Positions 22,486-34,843 of a stretch of DNA of 64,000 bases are shown piece by piece. The translations under genes were made by a program, and so were the position numbers. The DNA is from Zanthoxylum bungeanum (lineage: Eukaryota > Streptophyta > Magnoliopsida > Sapindales > Rutaceae), in contig SKCR01036778.1 in assembly GCA_019454045.1 (NCBI GenBank), positions 186,001 through 250,000 of the forward strand. The letters run 5' to 3'. The number at the start of each line of letters is the position of its first letter. Positions within the stretch are counted from its first letter, which is position 1. Below the pieces are notes generated by a model. It did not search any database. It had not been told where the DNA came from and saw only the letters and a program-made list of their open reading frames with translations.

Positions 22486-24544
22486 TGTTGGACAGTTATG
22501 ACCCATAGTGTCACTATTTGTACAAATCATGGTGTTGTTGTACAAATTAACTATGTGACAAAGGAAATTGCTCTCTTATCATTTGTGATTAGATCACCAA
22601 GATGAATAAATGATAGGAGGTCCTTATGATTATTTCTTGGATTGAGATGATATGAGACAGTATCAGTCCACGAAGGATTAATCATTAAATATCCCTAGTC
22701 AGAGTATTATCGAGATTGGACATCGATAATGCGTAAAAGACTAGTATAACACTAGTGCGCGTTGTGAGGGCATAACAGTATAGTTCTCATATATTTGGGT
22801 ATAGGATACTCATGCAAGTGTAGTAGGAGGTTATGTTTTACCGATGGTACGGAAAACAGCTTCGCTCTGGAAAGACCCCTCGGAATTCCATTGGTAGTAT
22901 GACTATGTGTCTATGGAAGTCCGAAATCAGGGTAGGTGTATTTGGTCTTAACCTGAGACTTGCACCGCTAATACTTGCGACAATCAGTATACTTTGGTTT
23001 TAGGTCGTCCAGGGCTTTAATAGGTTCTGTGTACGCCTCTTCTGGGTATATTGAGAATCGTAGTGTGTTGGGTGTGATGTCAAGACGGAAGTATCACTCC
23101 AGTCATAGTGGAGATGATGGTCACATAGGATACGGAACTGGTTCTCTTATGTACTGCAGTCATCAGGATAAAATGACTAGGTCATGTTTATCCGAATATA
23201 GAGACTAGTTACTAGAGATCCGATATGTGCTTCGTACGGGGCAGACACAATTCCAGCCCCAGGCCTAGCACGTGACATCTGATACTGGATCGAAATACGC
23301 AATACAACGTATACTACGCCTGATATAGATCACATATTCATGTAAGGATATTTCTGGAGAATTGGGTAGGCATGGCGTTTTGCTAGAAGCCAACCTTGTC
23401 TTGTAAATCGGTACAAATGTAGTACTAGGTACTTACGTGTTCGGATAGTCCGACGACCGAATTTACTACCAACATATCCAGGGATCTCATGGGTCGCTTC
23501 CCGAAGATTCACCGATGACGTATGACTCGCACTTTATTAATTTGGGATTAATTAGATGATAGAGAAAATTAATCTGGGATTAATTACAGAGATATTTTAT
23601 CTGGGATAAAATATCATTTAAAGAGAGAGAACGATTAATTTGGAATTAATCGATAAAACAATATATTCGATATATTATATGAAATTGGATTTCGACGCGG
23701 AATTGAAATTAGATTTTAATTCGGGCGAAAGCGTTAATTTAGAATTAATTCGTTAGCGACGTGAATAGTGATTTTGCTAGGCATAATTATTTAATTACGT
23801 CGCAACAGAAAATTCGTTAATTTGGAATTAGCGAACCCGAGCCCGGGAGTGTTTGCGAGCGTATTCGCATTTAGAATTCGAGTGCGGCACGCAAGTCACA
23901 TCAAGCGTCAAATCACTAGTCACATCAAGCGTCAAATCATTAGTCACTTTGAGTGATGTGACAACTTGTCACTTGATTGATTGAGTGATGTGAATAGTTG
24001 ATGTGAGTTGTTGGAAGCAATTAATTGCTAATTTTGGCTCCAAAACTTGTTGACTTTTGGAAAGGCTTATACAACTTTTGGTAAATGAATTTTAATAATT
24101 CAATTGTGTATGAGATACACAATCCATCAACCAACACACACAACTCTCTCTTCTCTTTCTTCCTCTCCCATCACACCCAAGGGGCTGAAATTTCTTCTTC
24201 TTTTCACAGCTCACTGCCGTGAGTCATGGAGAAGGAAAGAGTGAATTTTGTTGCAAAAATCAAGAGTGCTAGCACACAAAAGGGTCTTGCGGAGGTGATA
24301 GGGAAACCCACTTATGAGCATGGAATTTCATCACAAAGCTTGGAGCTTGCATGGATGACCATTGCCGAATTTGGAGGACACCAAACCAGTGAACTGCCGT
24401 GACCACCAAGGAGGGCAGAAAAGCTTTTTTGTGTTCGTCGCATCGCTCAACTGCTCGATGTAAGTATTCCGCAACTTCTTCGTGTATTTGCACTTATGTT
24501 TTATGCTTGATAATCAATCCTCGGGACTTAGAGATTTCCCAACA
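22486..24544 (+). repeat. Copia-2 5' LTR
   Basis: 2059 bp, TGTTGGACAG to TTTCCCAACA. Same family as Copia-1 but clearly diverged, most of all after about 24000. It keeps the hairpin array (23540-23850). It is followed by the primer site, so it is the 5' LTR. Confidence 0.92.
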
Positions 24545-25197
24545 ATGGTATCAGAGCCTGTAAAAGCATGAAACTTGAATTTAGGGTTAAAATTGGGTAA
24601 ATTGATTTTGAGCATGATTTGATTGAATTGTTTGATTAAGTATGCTTAAATGATGTTTTGTTGAAGATTGATTGGATCAATTTCATGAAAAATGGTTTGG
24701 AACAATTTTCCCCAAATTATGCTCAAAATCAATTTACCCAATTTTAACCCTAAATTCAAGTTTCATGCTTTTACTCGCTCTGATACCATTGTTGGGAAAT
24801 CTCTAAGTCCCAAGGATCGATTATCAAGCATAAAACATAAGTGCGAATACACGAGGAAGTTGCGGAATACTTACATCGAGTGGTTGAGCGATGCGACGAA
24901 CACGAAAAAGCTTTTTTGCCCTCCTTGGTGGTCAATGTAAGTATTCCGCAACTTCCTCGTGTATTCGCACTTATGTTTTATGCTTGATAATTGATCCTCG
25001 GGACTTAGAGATTTCCCAACAATGGTATCAGAGCGAGTAAAAGCATGAAACTTGAATTTAGGGTTAAAATTGGGTAAATTGATTTTGAGCATGATTTGGT
25101 TGAATTGTTTGATTAAGTATGCTTAAATGATGTTTTATTGAAGATTGATTGGATCAATTTCATGAAAAATGGTTTGGAACAATTTTCCCCAAATTAC
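24406..25197. repeat. Inverted triplication (DUP-TRP/INV-DUP) at the Copia-2 LTR/leader junction
   Basis: Three copies of the LTR end, primer site and leader lie head to tail to head. Forward: about 24406-24716. Reverse complement: about 24717-24935, running back from the leader through the primer site (GCTCTGATACCATTG) into the LTR. Forward again: from about 24937 through a second primer site at 25022-25033 into the rest of the leader. The arms 24717-24872 and 24942-25096 are almost identical, so the locus can fold into a long hairpin. Confidence 0.9.
24546..24557 (+). other. Copia-2 primer-binding site
   Basis: TGGTATCAGAGC, the canonical Copia site complementary to initiator tRNA-Met. A second forward copy is at 25022-25033, with an inverted copy between them. 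Confidence 0.9.
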
Positions 25198-27009
25198 ATG
25201 GCTTGGCCAAATCTTGGATGAACCCTAATGTCTTGGATTTTTTATTTTTGATTCATTGGATGACTTGAAATCAATTGGAAATGATGATTTAATGTTGAAT
25301 TGGATTCAATTGGATTGGATTTAAAATTGGACATTAAAATCCCTACCATTGCCGAGACATATGAGCATGAATTGGGTTTGATTTTTGATAAAATGTGTTG
25401 GACATGTTTTATTGTTAATAAGAATAATTAATTAGGCTAATTGATGTTTTGGAAATGTTAATTTGGTTGATTAATTATGATATACACTTTGTTTAATTAA
25501 ATATGAAATTCGGAATTTTTGTAGTTTAATTAAATGGGCTTAAATTGGATTTGGGCTTGTATTGTTGTAAATGGGCTAATTTGGCTTGGTTGTACCAAGT
25601 TAGGTTTAGGCTATATTGGTTGGATCCAATTGGGCCCAAAACCGTTTCCATAAAGTCCAAATGCGACTAATGGACCTTTAATTTTAATTGGGCCTAATGG
25701 GCTTAAATTGGTTTCTAGGCATATAAGGGTGGTTCCTTTAAATGGGCTTTAGTCTTTGGGTTTGACCCAAGTTGACCAAAAGTCCATGCCTTAAGAAATT
25801 AATTAAAAGCCCATTGGACTTTAATTAAATTAACATTGGATGTTAATCGGGCTTTGAGACCCGTAACGATTAAATTTGGAGTTTAAGTCGTAAAGGTTCA
25901 TCAAATAAAGTATAGTATTTAATTTGGAATTAAATAGCGAATTAGTATTAAATGCAAATTGAGTTGGATTTAATTTTGTAGTTTAATATAATTCACGAAT
26001 TCGTACTTTGAGTACTTATTCGCAAAACGAGTTTGACTCGTGCAAAATCAAATCGTTGTTTGAACATTGGATGGTCATTAATTATCAGATTAATTAATTG
26101 GATTAGATTGGTTGATAACATGCTTGTGTGAATACATGGTTGCGATGCATGAATAATGTATATCGGATGGATATTAGATGGGTGGGGCAATTTTAGAAAT
26201 TGTTGTAATATATTTAGAATTTATTAATTGGACCTGCGTGTCCAGCCCATTACCTCATACTCTTTGTATTTCTCTTCTCACATATTCCCCTCATTGTAAA
26301 TGAGGTTTCTTTAGAAGTGTTATGTAACTGGTAGAAGTAATACTTGTGCTAGCGGGAGAGAGGAAAGTGAGAGATTTGATCTAGGATCAATGTGTTAAGT
26401 ATCCATCTGCATATCATTATTATTTATTTATATGCGCCTTATTATGTGTTTAGAATGCATGTTTAAGGGTGTATGATGATGAGACCTTAACAAAGATAAT
26501 AAATTGGTTGCCAATTTGCACGGGAAAAACCCTCATAAAATATTAAGCGTTTTTCCTTCCATTGAGTGATTCTTACTCAAGATCTAAGACTGGCATTGGT
26601 TTGTTGGCCAAAGTCAAGGCCTTTGTCCGTCGAGGATGTGTTTGAATCACGAGAGCTTTGTTCCATATCGGTGTCTTGTCCAAGTTGTGGTTTGTTAGCC
26701 AAAGTCAAGACCACTTATTGTCCATCGACATTGATTACGAAGCTTTCCATGGTCAATGGGTCACGCTTAACTGGGATCACTAAGTTTGTTGTGCCAATGC
26801 CAAGGCTTAGTTGATTCAGAGGAAAAAGGTTAGGCAATATATTGGATATATTGGCATATATAAGATATATGTTTCGGACTTGGATGTCCCCTTACTGGAT
26901 CTAGGAATTGGATGGGATCCAATTGATTTTAGAGATCTACCTAGTTAATTATCATACAATTTGTTGGCTAAAGTCAAGATTGTGTGATATTTAACGGGAT
27001 CCTAGCCCA
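25198..27009 (+). other. Copia-2 leader, non-coding
   Basis: Aligns with Copia-1 from about 2280 to 4235. No ORF of note. Hairpins with TGG or TAG loops are again visible, for example around 25840-25990. At 27009 the homology ends. Confidence 0.75.
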
Positions 27010-27019
27010 TGTTCCTTGG

Positions 27020-28330
27020 ATTTGGCTCTGTGTTGTTGGGAAGAGTACCTGGCCAGTTGTCCCATTTGATTCTCCAGTGCTTTAATAGAAGCTGAATGAC
27101 TTTGTTTCAATGCCACTTGATTTTGAACCATAGCTGCTAAAGCATCGTATTTTACTTCTTGCTTCTTCAACTAGGCCAGCACTTCTATTATTCCTGGTTC
27201 TTTTTCATGCCTCTGGCCTTTGTTCTGTTGCTGGAATCCGGGTGGTGGGTTGTTCATTTGCCCTGAATTTATACTCCATGAAAAATTGGGATGATTCCTC
27301 CACTCTGGGTTGTAGGTGTTGGAATATGGATTATTCCCCTATCTGTTGAAATTATTGACGTAGTTCACCGTTTCTTTATGTTGAATTGATTCTGGTGCCC
27401 CCTCTATATGGTGAACTTGTGGTTCCAGCGATGTTCACAACTTGCGTGCTAAGTGTTTCTAGACATTTGCATATCTGATCCAGCCTGGTATTTACTGCTG
27501 TGTTTGCTCCAACTTCATAAATTCCTGCAATTCTTTGAATCATGCTCCTGTCTGTTGGCCACAATGAATTATTGTTAGCCATTTCCTAGATTAAGTCCCA
27601 GGCTTGATCTTCTCCTTTTGCCATTAAAGCTCCTCCAGCAGCAGCATCAATTGTGGTTCTCTTTAGTCCAGAAAGTCCATTGTAGAAGGTTTGGACTTGT
27701 AGAAAGTCCACTTTGCGATCTCTGATGAGGACATTTCTGGATTAAATCTTTGAATCTTTCCCAAGCTTTGCAAAGGGAATCTGAATCTTGTTGCACGAAT
27801 GATGTGATGTCATTCCTCAACTTTGCAGTTCTGGCTGGTGGAAAGTACTTTGCAAGGAATTTGGTGGCTAGAGTGTTCCAAGTTGTGATGGGACCTGCTG
27901 GTAGTGAATGTAGCCAAGCTTTAGCTCTGTCCTTCAAGGAGTATGGAAAAACACGCAGTCTCATTGCTTCTTCAGCTGCTTGGTTGTAATTGAAAGTACC
28001 GCAAACTTCCAGGAAGTTGCTGATATGGGAATTAGGATCTTCAGTTGCATTTCCCCCAAACTGTATTGACTGCTGAATCATCTGGATGCATGTTTTGATG
28101 TCACACGTATTTGCTAGTAAAGGAGGAAGTACAATACAGGAAATGAAGTCGTCGACCACCGGAATGGTTTTGTCTCGAATGGGTATCGTTGGTGCAACTT
28201 CCAAAGGTTCAGGTTCCATGTTGACTAAAGCTTCTTGGCCTTCTCGCCTTTCCTTTCTCAATTGTCTGATGGTTCTTTCAATTTCTGGATCAAGCGGTAG
28301 GAGTTCAAATCTTCTGGTTCATCTCATGTA
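27020..28330 (-). pseudogene. Athila-1 gag remnant
   Basis: The piece at 27647-28261 encodes a recognisable Athila/Gypsy gag domain: Q-F-G-G then D-P-N-S-H-I-S-N-F-L-E-V-C, F-P-Y-S-L-K-D-R-A-K-A-W-L, and T-K-F-L-A-K-Y-F-P-P, ending at a stop. A second piece at 27376-27582 (D-R-S-M-I-Q...) continues in another frame. Downstream, about 27030-27300, a Q-rich stretch with L-E-N-Q-M-G-Q-L-A-R is the usual C-terminal part. Frameshifts and stops separate the pieces. The upstream end near 28330 is unclear. Protein, if ever made, would form the particle core. Confidence 0.88.
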
Positions 28331-28434
28331 GTTTCTGAGAACCTAAAACACAACAAAACAAAAACAATAAGTAAAAAGAAATTAGATACAAGTAACGTAT
28401 CTAACCCCAAAACTAATAGTGAAAGATAAATAAG

Positions 28435-28452
28435 TCCCCAGCAACGGCGCCA
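28435..28452 (-). other. Athila-1 primer-binding site
   Basis: The minus strand reads TGGCGCCGTTGCTGGGGA, a few bases beyond the LTR end. This is the Athila-type site, usually assigned to tRNA-Asp (recalled, not checked). Confidence 0.88.
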
Positions 28453-28458
28453 AAAACT

Positions 28459-30243
28459 TGACATGTGCATAATCACACGCGTATAATGCAAGCGCACGTA
28501 TCGTTCAAGTAGTATAAAAAGTATCGATCCCACGAGGACTTAATACCTAATCTATTAATTTTATGAGGTCAAATGATTACTAGTATCTAACATGTTGATT
28601 GATTGATTTGAAATGGTGATGATTTTGAATTTAAGAACAAGTAAATAAAATTGCGCAAAAGTATGTTTAAGAAAATTCAATATTAGGAAACTATCTAGGG
28701 TTGTGAATCTTCCAATATCATTTTAAAGATGAAGTGGTTATTTCATTTTTGTGTAATATATCGGTTTACTAACCTGGAACACTAAATTATGCGAAAGCCT
28801 CTGTCGATGGTCAGACGCAAATACCCAGTATAACCCAATTGAACCATATGTCTATGTCAACCAAATTTCCTGGATTCATTAAGTTTAAGTTCCAATTATG
28901 GCTACCCCCGCCCGACAGGTATATATCTATCCTGTAAGGAAATCTATTAAAGGGTTATCTATCCTCAAGGAAGATCGTGGGCTATTAAGTCTAAGGCTGA
29001 AACCTAAAATTCCTTTGTCAAGTTTATTTTAGATTTACCAGATCAATCTTATTAGTGGCCAATTAACAAGACGCATTAAGCTTAAGACTTAATAAGTAAA
29101 CCTTTAAATTACCCAAACTATAAAATAACCCCTTATAAACCGGTGATATTATAATTCATCACAACCCCAAATAACTAACTTAGTTACGACACATAACTAG
29201 GGCTAGTAAAAACTTAAATAAAATAAAAGACATAAAGTAAAATGCCAAAAAGTAAATTGCTGAAAAGTAAATGACTGAAAAGTAAATGCTGAAAGTAAAT
29301 TGCTGAAAAGTAAATTGCTGAAAAGTAAATTACTGAAAAGTAATGCTGAAAGTAAATTACTGAAAAGTAATGCTGAAAGTAAATTGCTGAAAAGTAAATG
29401 CTGAAATTAAATACTGAAAATTAATGCTGAAAAGTAAATGCTGAAAGTAAATTGCTGAAAAGTAAATGCTGAAAAGTAAATGACGGAAAGTAAATGCTGA
29501 AATTAAATACTGAAAATTAAATGCTGAAAAGTAAATGCTGAAAGTAAATTACTGAAAAGTAAATGCTGAAAGTAAATTGCTGAAAAGTAAATTACTGAAA
29601 AGTAAATGCTGAAAGTAAATTGCTGAAAAGTAAATAAAGTAAAAGTACAATAAAAGAAAATGCTGAGGTAAAAGGATCCACTTTTATTATTTCTATTTTA
29701 GATATCTCCCTTAATATAATATATTAACTTTGCATGATAATTACCAACCAACCATATAGGCGGTATCCAGATTAAGTAAAATTAATAATTAATTACCAAC
29801 CGACCAATCAGGCGGTATCTAGTTTAGTCAGGTTAAAACCAATTTAAATAATTACCAACCGACCAATATGGCGGTATCCTCGTTAAGTCAGGTTTTAACT
29901 AGTTTACATTTTATAATTAAGAGAGATTAATCTAAATATTAGTAATAAAAGTTTTACCTCAGCAAAGGGGGTTCCTCCTCATTACTGAAAAGTAAAAACT
30001 GAAAATTAAAGAAAGAAAAGTATTGTGCGTAAAAGTAAATTGCGGAAAGTAAAAACTGAAAAGTAAAGAAAAGAAAGTGCGAAATGGGAAATTAATTACT
30101 GAAAGCTATAAATAAACAAACAAGATACAATCTTCTTAGTATTCTTAAGGAATTCCTTAGAAGAAAGTATGAATTTACAAATGAAATGGCTTGGTATTTA
30201 TAGGCAAATTTTTGCCTCCATCAAATCATCCACCAAATCCATT
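28459..30243 (-). repeat. Athila-1 5' LTR, truncated
   Basis: Begins on the plus strand with TGACATGTGC (minus-strand end GCACATGTCA) and matches the other LTR from 29016. At about 30243, after CCAAATCCATT, an unrelated LTR begins, so about 550 bp of this LTR are displaced or lost. Three quasi-palindromic motifs occur at about 29741, 29792 and 29857. Confidence 0.88.
29237..29635. repeat. Approx. 29-bp tandem repeat, long array in Athila-1 5' LTR
   Basis: Same CTGAAAGTAAATTG-type units as 20461-20665, but about 400 bp long. It includes a longer-range duplication (units near 29395-29440 recur near 29500-29560). Confidence 0.9.
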
Positions 30244-31392
30244 TTATTTGGTAACTTATGAACCCTTAACCTAATAAAATGAAAAAAAACAATATATACT
30301 CACCCAATAAAGCCCTTGGCCGAATTTGGAAGCAAAAAATATATAGATATTTAATTTTTGTTTCATTAAAGTTTACTTTAATCAACTTGCATTTTTATCA
30401 TTACACCTTTAATGAAATTCAACAAGTCAACAAAAGCAACTCAAGGCATCTCCTAAAATATCAAAACTTAAGATATTTATATTTTTAATTAATTTAATTA
30501 TTTAATAATTAAATAATTAAATAATTATTTAAATACAAATATTTTAAATATATGTATTATATTTACATTAAATATCCAAGTACATATATATTTATGATAT
30601 ATGTCAAATATCACAATTTGACATTTAATTAATGTGTATTTAATAAAATCTATCATTAAATACAAATACACAATAATTAGGAAATGACTATTAGGTCCAT
30701 TCGCATGTATTTTTCGTTTAACCTTTTATAAGACATATAAATAATCAATATTATTCATAAAAGTTGCCCTAGTGCTCTACGAGTATATTTCACTAGTGAG
30801 ACTCTAGATTCAGGTATATCTGTCACGAAATCCAATTTCGTGTCCATAATTTACCCACCCGTAAATTATGACGACCACGGATAAACTAGCTTATCATACA
30901 GGTCGAGGTCATTGCATACATATAATCCCTCCGTCACAGGTATCCAGATTATCCCAAAGATATAGATATAAAAGTCAAATCTCTATAGGTATAATCATGT
31001 CGACGTATCTATTAGTAATCTCTAAATAACATACGGAACTCACTTCTGAAGTATACTATAGCCATAGATTTAACAGATTGCTAATCACATTTGGACTACC
31101 TATGCTCTGTATACAGAACTGACGGATACTATCTTGACACACACTGGATATCCTGAGGATCGATCCACACCCAACGAACAGGCGGAGGTCTGATCTAAAT
31201 AGATCGGTGACGTGACTGTCATCTAAGTGTGGAGGATGTCTCATACATCCAAAGTGGTATCTCAAGTCGAAGAACCACTGTGCTACTCAACCCGAGAAGA
31301 TTCTTATTGACGTTGGTGTACCATCCATTAAGAATCTTCGGTGAGTCGTTCAGTGTTTATCCACTATAAACACCTACACGTCTATACGAGTC
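30244..31392 (-). mobile_element. Older LTR, left part, host of Ogre-B
   Basis: Continuous with 52045-52440 once Ogre-B and its GAGTC duplication are removed. The right end (52440) reads CCCCAACA, i.e. TGTTGGGG on the minus strand, an LTR start similar to the Copia LTRs here. AT-rich with strong inverted repeats: 30601-30624 (9-bp stem), 30636-30663 (9), 30825-30841 (7, loop CCA), 30845-30870 (10), 31292-31341 (13 with bulge) and 31353-31373 (8). No coding sequence. The exact left end is uncertain. Confidence 0.6.
31388..31392 (+). other. Ogre-B target site duplication, left
   Basis: GAGTC directly before the LTR start. It matches GAGTC at 52040-52044. Confidence 0.95.
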
Positions 31393-32062
31393 TGTAGGCA
31401 TTGCATTTTTGCATGTGAAACCCGATGATGAGTCTCAGTTGGAGGCACTACCTTTTCTAGTTAAGGATATTGCGGGAAACGGTCGTCGGAAGGGAATCGG
31501 TATTTCTTTAGATCCTTATTCACTTGTTTAGCGTCAAGCTCACTTGTTGGACCTCCGTTTAGATCACCTTTTGCCCAAAAAACCCACAGACCTTTTAACC
31601 TTGGCCCACAACCTTTGCCACCCACCTAAGCCCACTCACCAAACCAACACAACACCTAGCCCACCAAGAGAGGCCCACATGCCAATATCACCCTAAATTA
31701 CATCCAAATTAAATCAAATATTAATTAAATTAAACATTACCTAAATAAAATTTTAATTAATTGATATACCAAATTAAATAAGACATAAAATATAATTATA
31801 CCAAATTAAAATATTGTAACTTCCTAACTTAAAATATTATATACTAAATTAAAGAAATATTATGCCTAATTAAAATCAATCATAACCAATTAAAAATATT
31901 GACTTCCTAATCTAACAAATTAAATGCCTAATTAACACCAATCAAATATTCAACCTTCCTAATTCACCAAAATTTGTCCCCCCAATCAATCAAATCATTT
32001 CCTTGTTTGACACCAAATACAATCTATTCCTTGTGAGACAAGGGGAAGCCCTAGCCCTTGTC

Positions 32063-32070
32063 TATATAAA
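32063..32070 (+). promoter_or_regulatory. Ogre-B 5' LTR TATA box
   Basis: TATATAAA in a TCTATATAAACA context, typical of a plant core promoter. Transcription would start around 32095. The 3' LTR has the same box at 49279-49286. Confidence 0.65.
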
Positions 32071-33380
32071 CAACCCAAAAACAAAGCCAATCCCCTCTCC
32101 CATACACGGCAATTACAAACAAAATAAACTAAAACAAATAGAAACCCTACTCTCTCCACATACAACACACTCGGCAGCCCCCACAGCCTTCACTCCACCG
32201 CTTCAAACTCATCAAACCAGCCTGCACTCAGCCTCTTCTCCATGCACTCACAAAATACACACACGTAAAGCACCTCCCCTCACACAAACTGACCACACGG
32301 CACCCTCACAAACGAACCCTCATCAACAACCTTCATAACCTGCAAGCCCCACTCATTAGCCCCCACGTCCCAAGAGCCCTCATACACTTCAGCCGCATGC
32401 ACTCACTTCCACAGCTTCACGCCACGCACCAGCCCTCCACTCACAAACACTAACAGCCCCTATTGATTTCACTCAAAGCAACAAATCTCCTAGCCTCTAC
32501 ACTTAACCGACACGCACCAGCCCCCCCCCTCACGGTTCCCACACGTCCCTCACTCAGTGCACGCGTCTCACCCTAATCTAACTTACCAGTAAACCCTCAC
32601 TCCTCACGCCTAAAAACATACCAACCCTCACAAATCAAATACACAGCCAGTACAAAAAAAAACCTCACTGACTAGTCCCCTAAATCTGCCTAAAACTGAA
32701 GCATAAATACCCCCCAAACAGCCCTATAAACCGACCCTTAACCACCCAAAAATAGTAAGCCAAATAGCCCTAAAACCGCACCAAAACAGCAGCCCCTGGA
32801 CCTCTAAAAAACGCAAAAACAGTAGCTTTGAAGACCTGAAACCGTAAGCAGAAAATACAGAGAAAATAGCAGTAAAACGGAGGTCAAACAGCAAGTAAAA
32901 CAGCAAAACAGTGAGCTAAGACGCTAAACTAGTGAACCAGAGAAGTTGAGGAGCTTTAACCCTTCCGATCTCCATGAAATGTAAGTCCGAAAGTCGGCAA
33001 AAAAAGGTTAGACCTGAGGGTATTTTTCACACTTGTTTTCAGTTTTATCTTTATTATTTATTGAGTTTTGTTCGCATGATTACTATATTAAAATGCATGT
33101 TGTGGCCCTTGAGTATATAAATATACATATATTGTAAAATGATGTATGTTGTGGCCCTTGAATAAAATGAAAAATGTGTCGCCTCTCGTGGTATATAGGA
33201 TGGAAACCCGGACATAAATTTCATAACCGATTGCGAATTGACGGTAGTATGATCTGTACTCGAGATACAACTCCACGTACCACTTGAGTAAACGGCGCAT
33301 ATTTTATTTTATGTTGTTTTGATTTGTTTGTCATTCGTTACTTGATTTCCGCATGTTTTTGTTTATGTAATGACGTGATT

Positions 33381-33910
33381 GAGCGCATGGGCTTAGTAAG
33401 TTGGATTAAAGGTCCCCTATTCTGAGGGGTTAAAATCATTTACCACGATACTTTGCCGTGCCGATTGATGTATATTTGGTTGAATGTAAGATGTGTTCAA
33501 TCGGGTATACGAAGTCCGATATTATTGTCTTTATTGTTTATATGTATGATGTGATCGAGCGCATGGGATAGTAAGTTGGATTAAAGGTCCCCTATTCTGA
33601 GGGGTTAAAATCATTTACCACGATGCTTTGCCGCGCCGGTTGATGTATATTCGGTTGAATGTAAGATGTGTTCAATCGGGTATACGAAGTCCGATATTAT
33701 TGTCTTTATTGTTTATATGTATGATGTGATCGAGCGCATGGGCTTAGTAAGTTGGATTAAAGGTCCCCTATTCTGAGGGGTTAAAATCTTTTACCACGAT
33801 GCTTTGCCGCGCCGGTTAATGTATATTCGGTTGAATGTAAGATGTGTTCAATCGGGTATACGAAGTTCCATATAGTTATCTTTATCTTTGTATGCATTGT
33901 AATGAAAAGC
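33381..33910 (+). repeat. 175-bp tandem repeats in the Ogre-B 5' LTR
   Basis: Units begin GAGCGCATGGG at 33381, 33557 and 33732, with a diverged fourth near 33905. Each holds GGTCCCCTATTCTGAGGGG, itself an inverted repeat (CCCCTATTCTGAGGGG), and CAATCGGGTATACGAAGT. Confidence 0.9.
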
Positions 33911-34823
33911 GCATGGGCTTATTGTGCTGGACTAAAAGGTTCTCCATTTGGGGGAAGGAAAGCCTAAAAGGCTACCTTTACCACGATATTTACCGCGTCT
34001 TTCATCTATTGATTGCATCTTCTATCCTTGTCTTGGATCGATCTATTATCATTTTTGTACCCATGTTATGATAGCATTTGGGCATTATTTCTCGTGGTAT
34101 ATAGGATGGAAACCCGGACATAAATTTCATAGCTGATTCCAAATGGACGGTAGTATGATCTGTACTCGGGATATAATTCCACGTACCACTTGGAAAAAAG
34201 GCCCACGCATATGTTCGTGTCAATTCTAGATATCTTTTCTGCGTCACATCACGACATGTCTATCTTAGCATATAGTTATCTCTTTTTACCTCATGCATTT
34301 GTATTACCTCTTTAGTTATCTATTTCTATTATGCGCTTAAGTGTCTTTCCCTAATATGCATGCTTGTATGAATGATATGTGTTTGCGCTTCTGTGCCTAC
34401 CAATGTGAGATTGTATGTCTTCCGTATGTCAATATATCTTTATGCATGAATTCGGACATAAATTATATACAACTATGTTGTATGCAAACATGAAAAATGT
34501 GTTATATGTAAACTTAGATATGAGCTTTGTACCTATGCATACAAACTTATGGGTAAATTATCCTTGGAAATATGTTGCTTAGGCTTGGTAAGATTATTGG
34601 ATAAATCATTTTATTACAAGTGGCATAAGTAAGGGACCATTCTGAACCCAACGGTTTGAGGTCTTCCCTTGCGAGGGGTGAGTGCGGCCTTAAATCTTTG
34701 TCCCGGTTCGCACCAGATGGCGACTCCATTATTCTCCGGTTTAGTCCCCCGTGGGCTACTCCGTACTCCCAACCAGGCCACGAGCCCGGAACAGCATGCG
34801 TCGCCCAGTTTGTGTTCCCACAG

Positions 34824-34843
34824 TCTGGCGACTCCACTGGGGA
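34824..34843 (+). other. Ogre-B primer-binding site
   Basis: TCTGGCGACTCCACTGGGGA, one base after the LTR. Identical to the Ogre-A site. Confidence 0.9.

Larger units (their letters stand above)
22486..27009 (+). mobile_element. Copia-2: truncated Copia element
   Basis: 5' LTR, primer site and leader only; pol and the 3' LTR are missing. It ends in the phrase TAACGGGATCCTAGCCCA, which in Copia-1 lies at about 4218-4235, and joins Athila gag sequence at about 27010. It was probably inserted into Athila-1 and then deleted on its right side together with Athila pol. It contains an inverted triplication near its start. Confidence 0.88.
20233..30243 (-). mobile_element. Athila-1: Athila-like Gypsy element, rearranged
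   Basis: Minus-strand element with a partial 3' LTR (20233-21850), polypurine tract, 3' internal piece (21863-22485), then a truncated Copia-2 (22486-27009), gag remnant (27020-28330), primer site and partial 5' LTR (28459-30243). LTRs start TGATGAGCGG on the minus strand and the primer site is of the GGCGCCGTTGC type, both usual for Athila. All pol has been lost, apparently together with the 3' half of Copia-2. Confidence 0.85.
31393..34822 (+). repeat. Ogre-B 5' LTR
   Basis: TGTAGGCATT to GTTCCCACA. U3 carries a TATA box at 32063-32070. The stretch 32080-32960 is strongly C-rich and G-poor on the plus strand. A 111-codon open stretch at 32003-32338 is retained in both LTRs but overlaps the TATA box, so I treat it as incidental. 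Tandem repeats of 175 bp lie at 33381-33910. Confidence 0.95.

Noticed and set aside
24692..25092. Two near-identical ORFs on opposite strands
   Set aside because: They are the two arms of the inverted triplication, not a gene family.
32003..32338. 111-codon ORF retained in both Ogre-B LTRs (also 49219-49554)
   Set aside because: It overlaps the LTR TATA box, is low-complexity and Pro/Thr/His-rich because of C-rich DNA, and the two copies share recent ancestry, so retention shows little.
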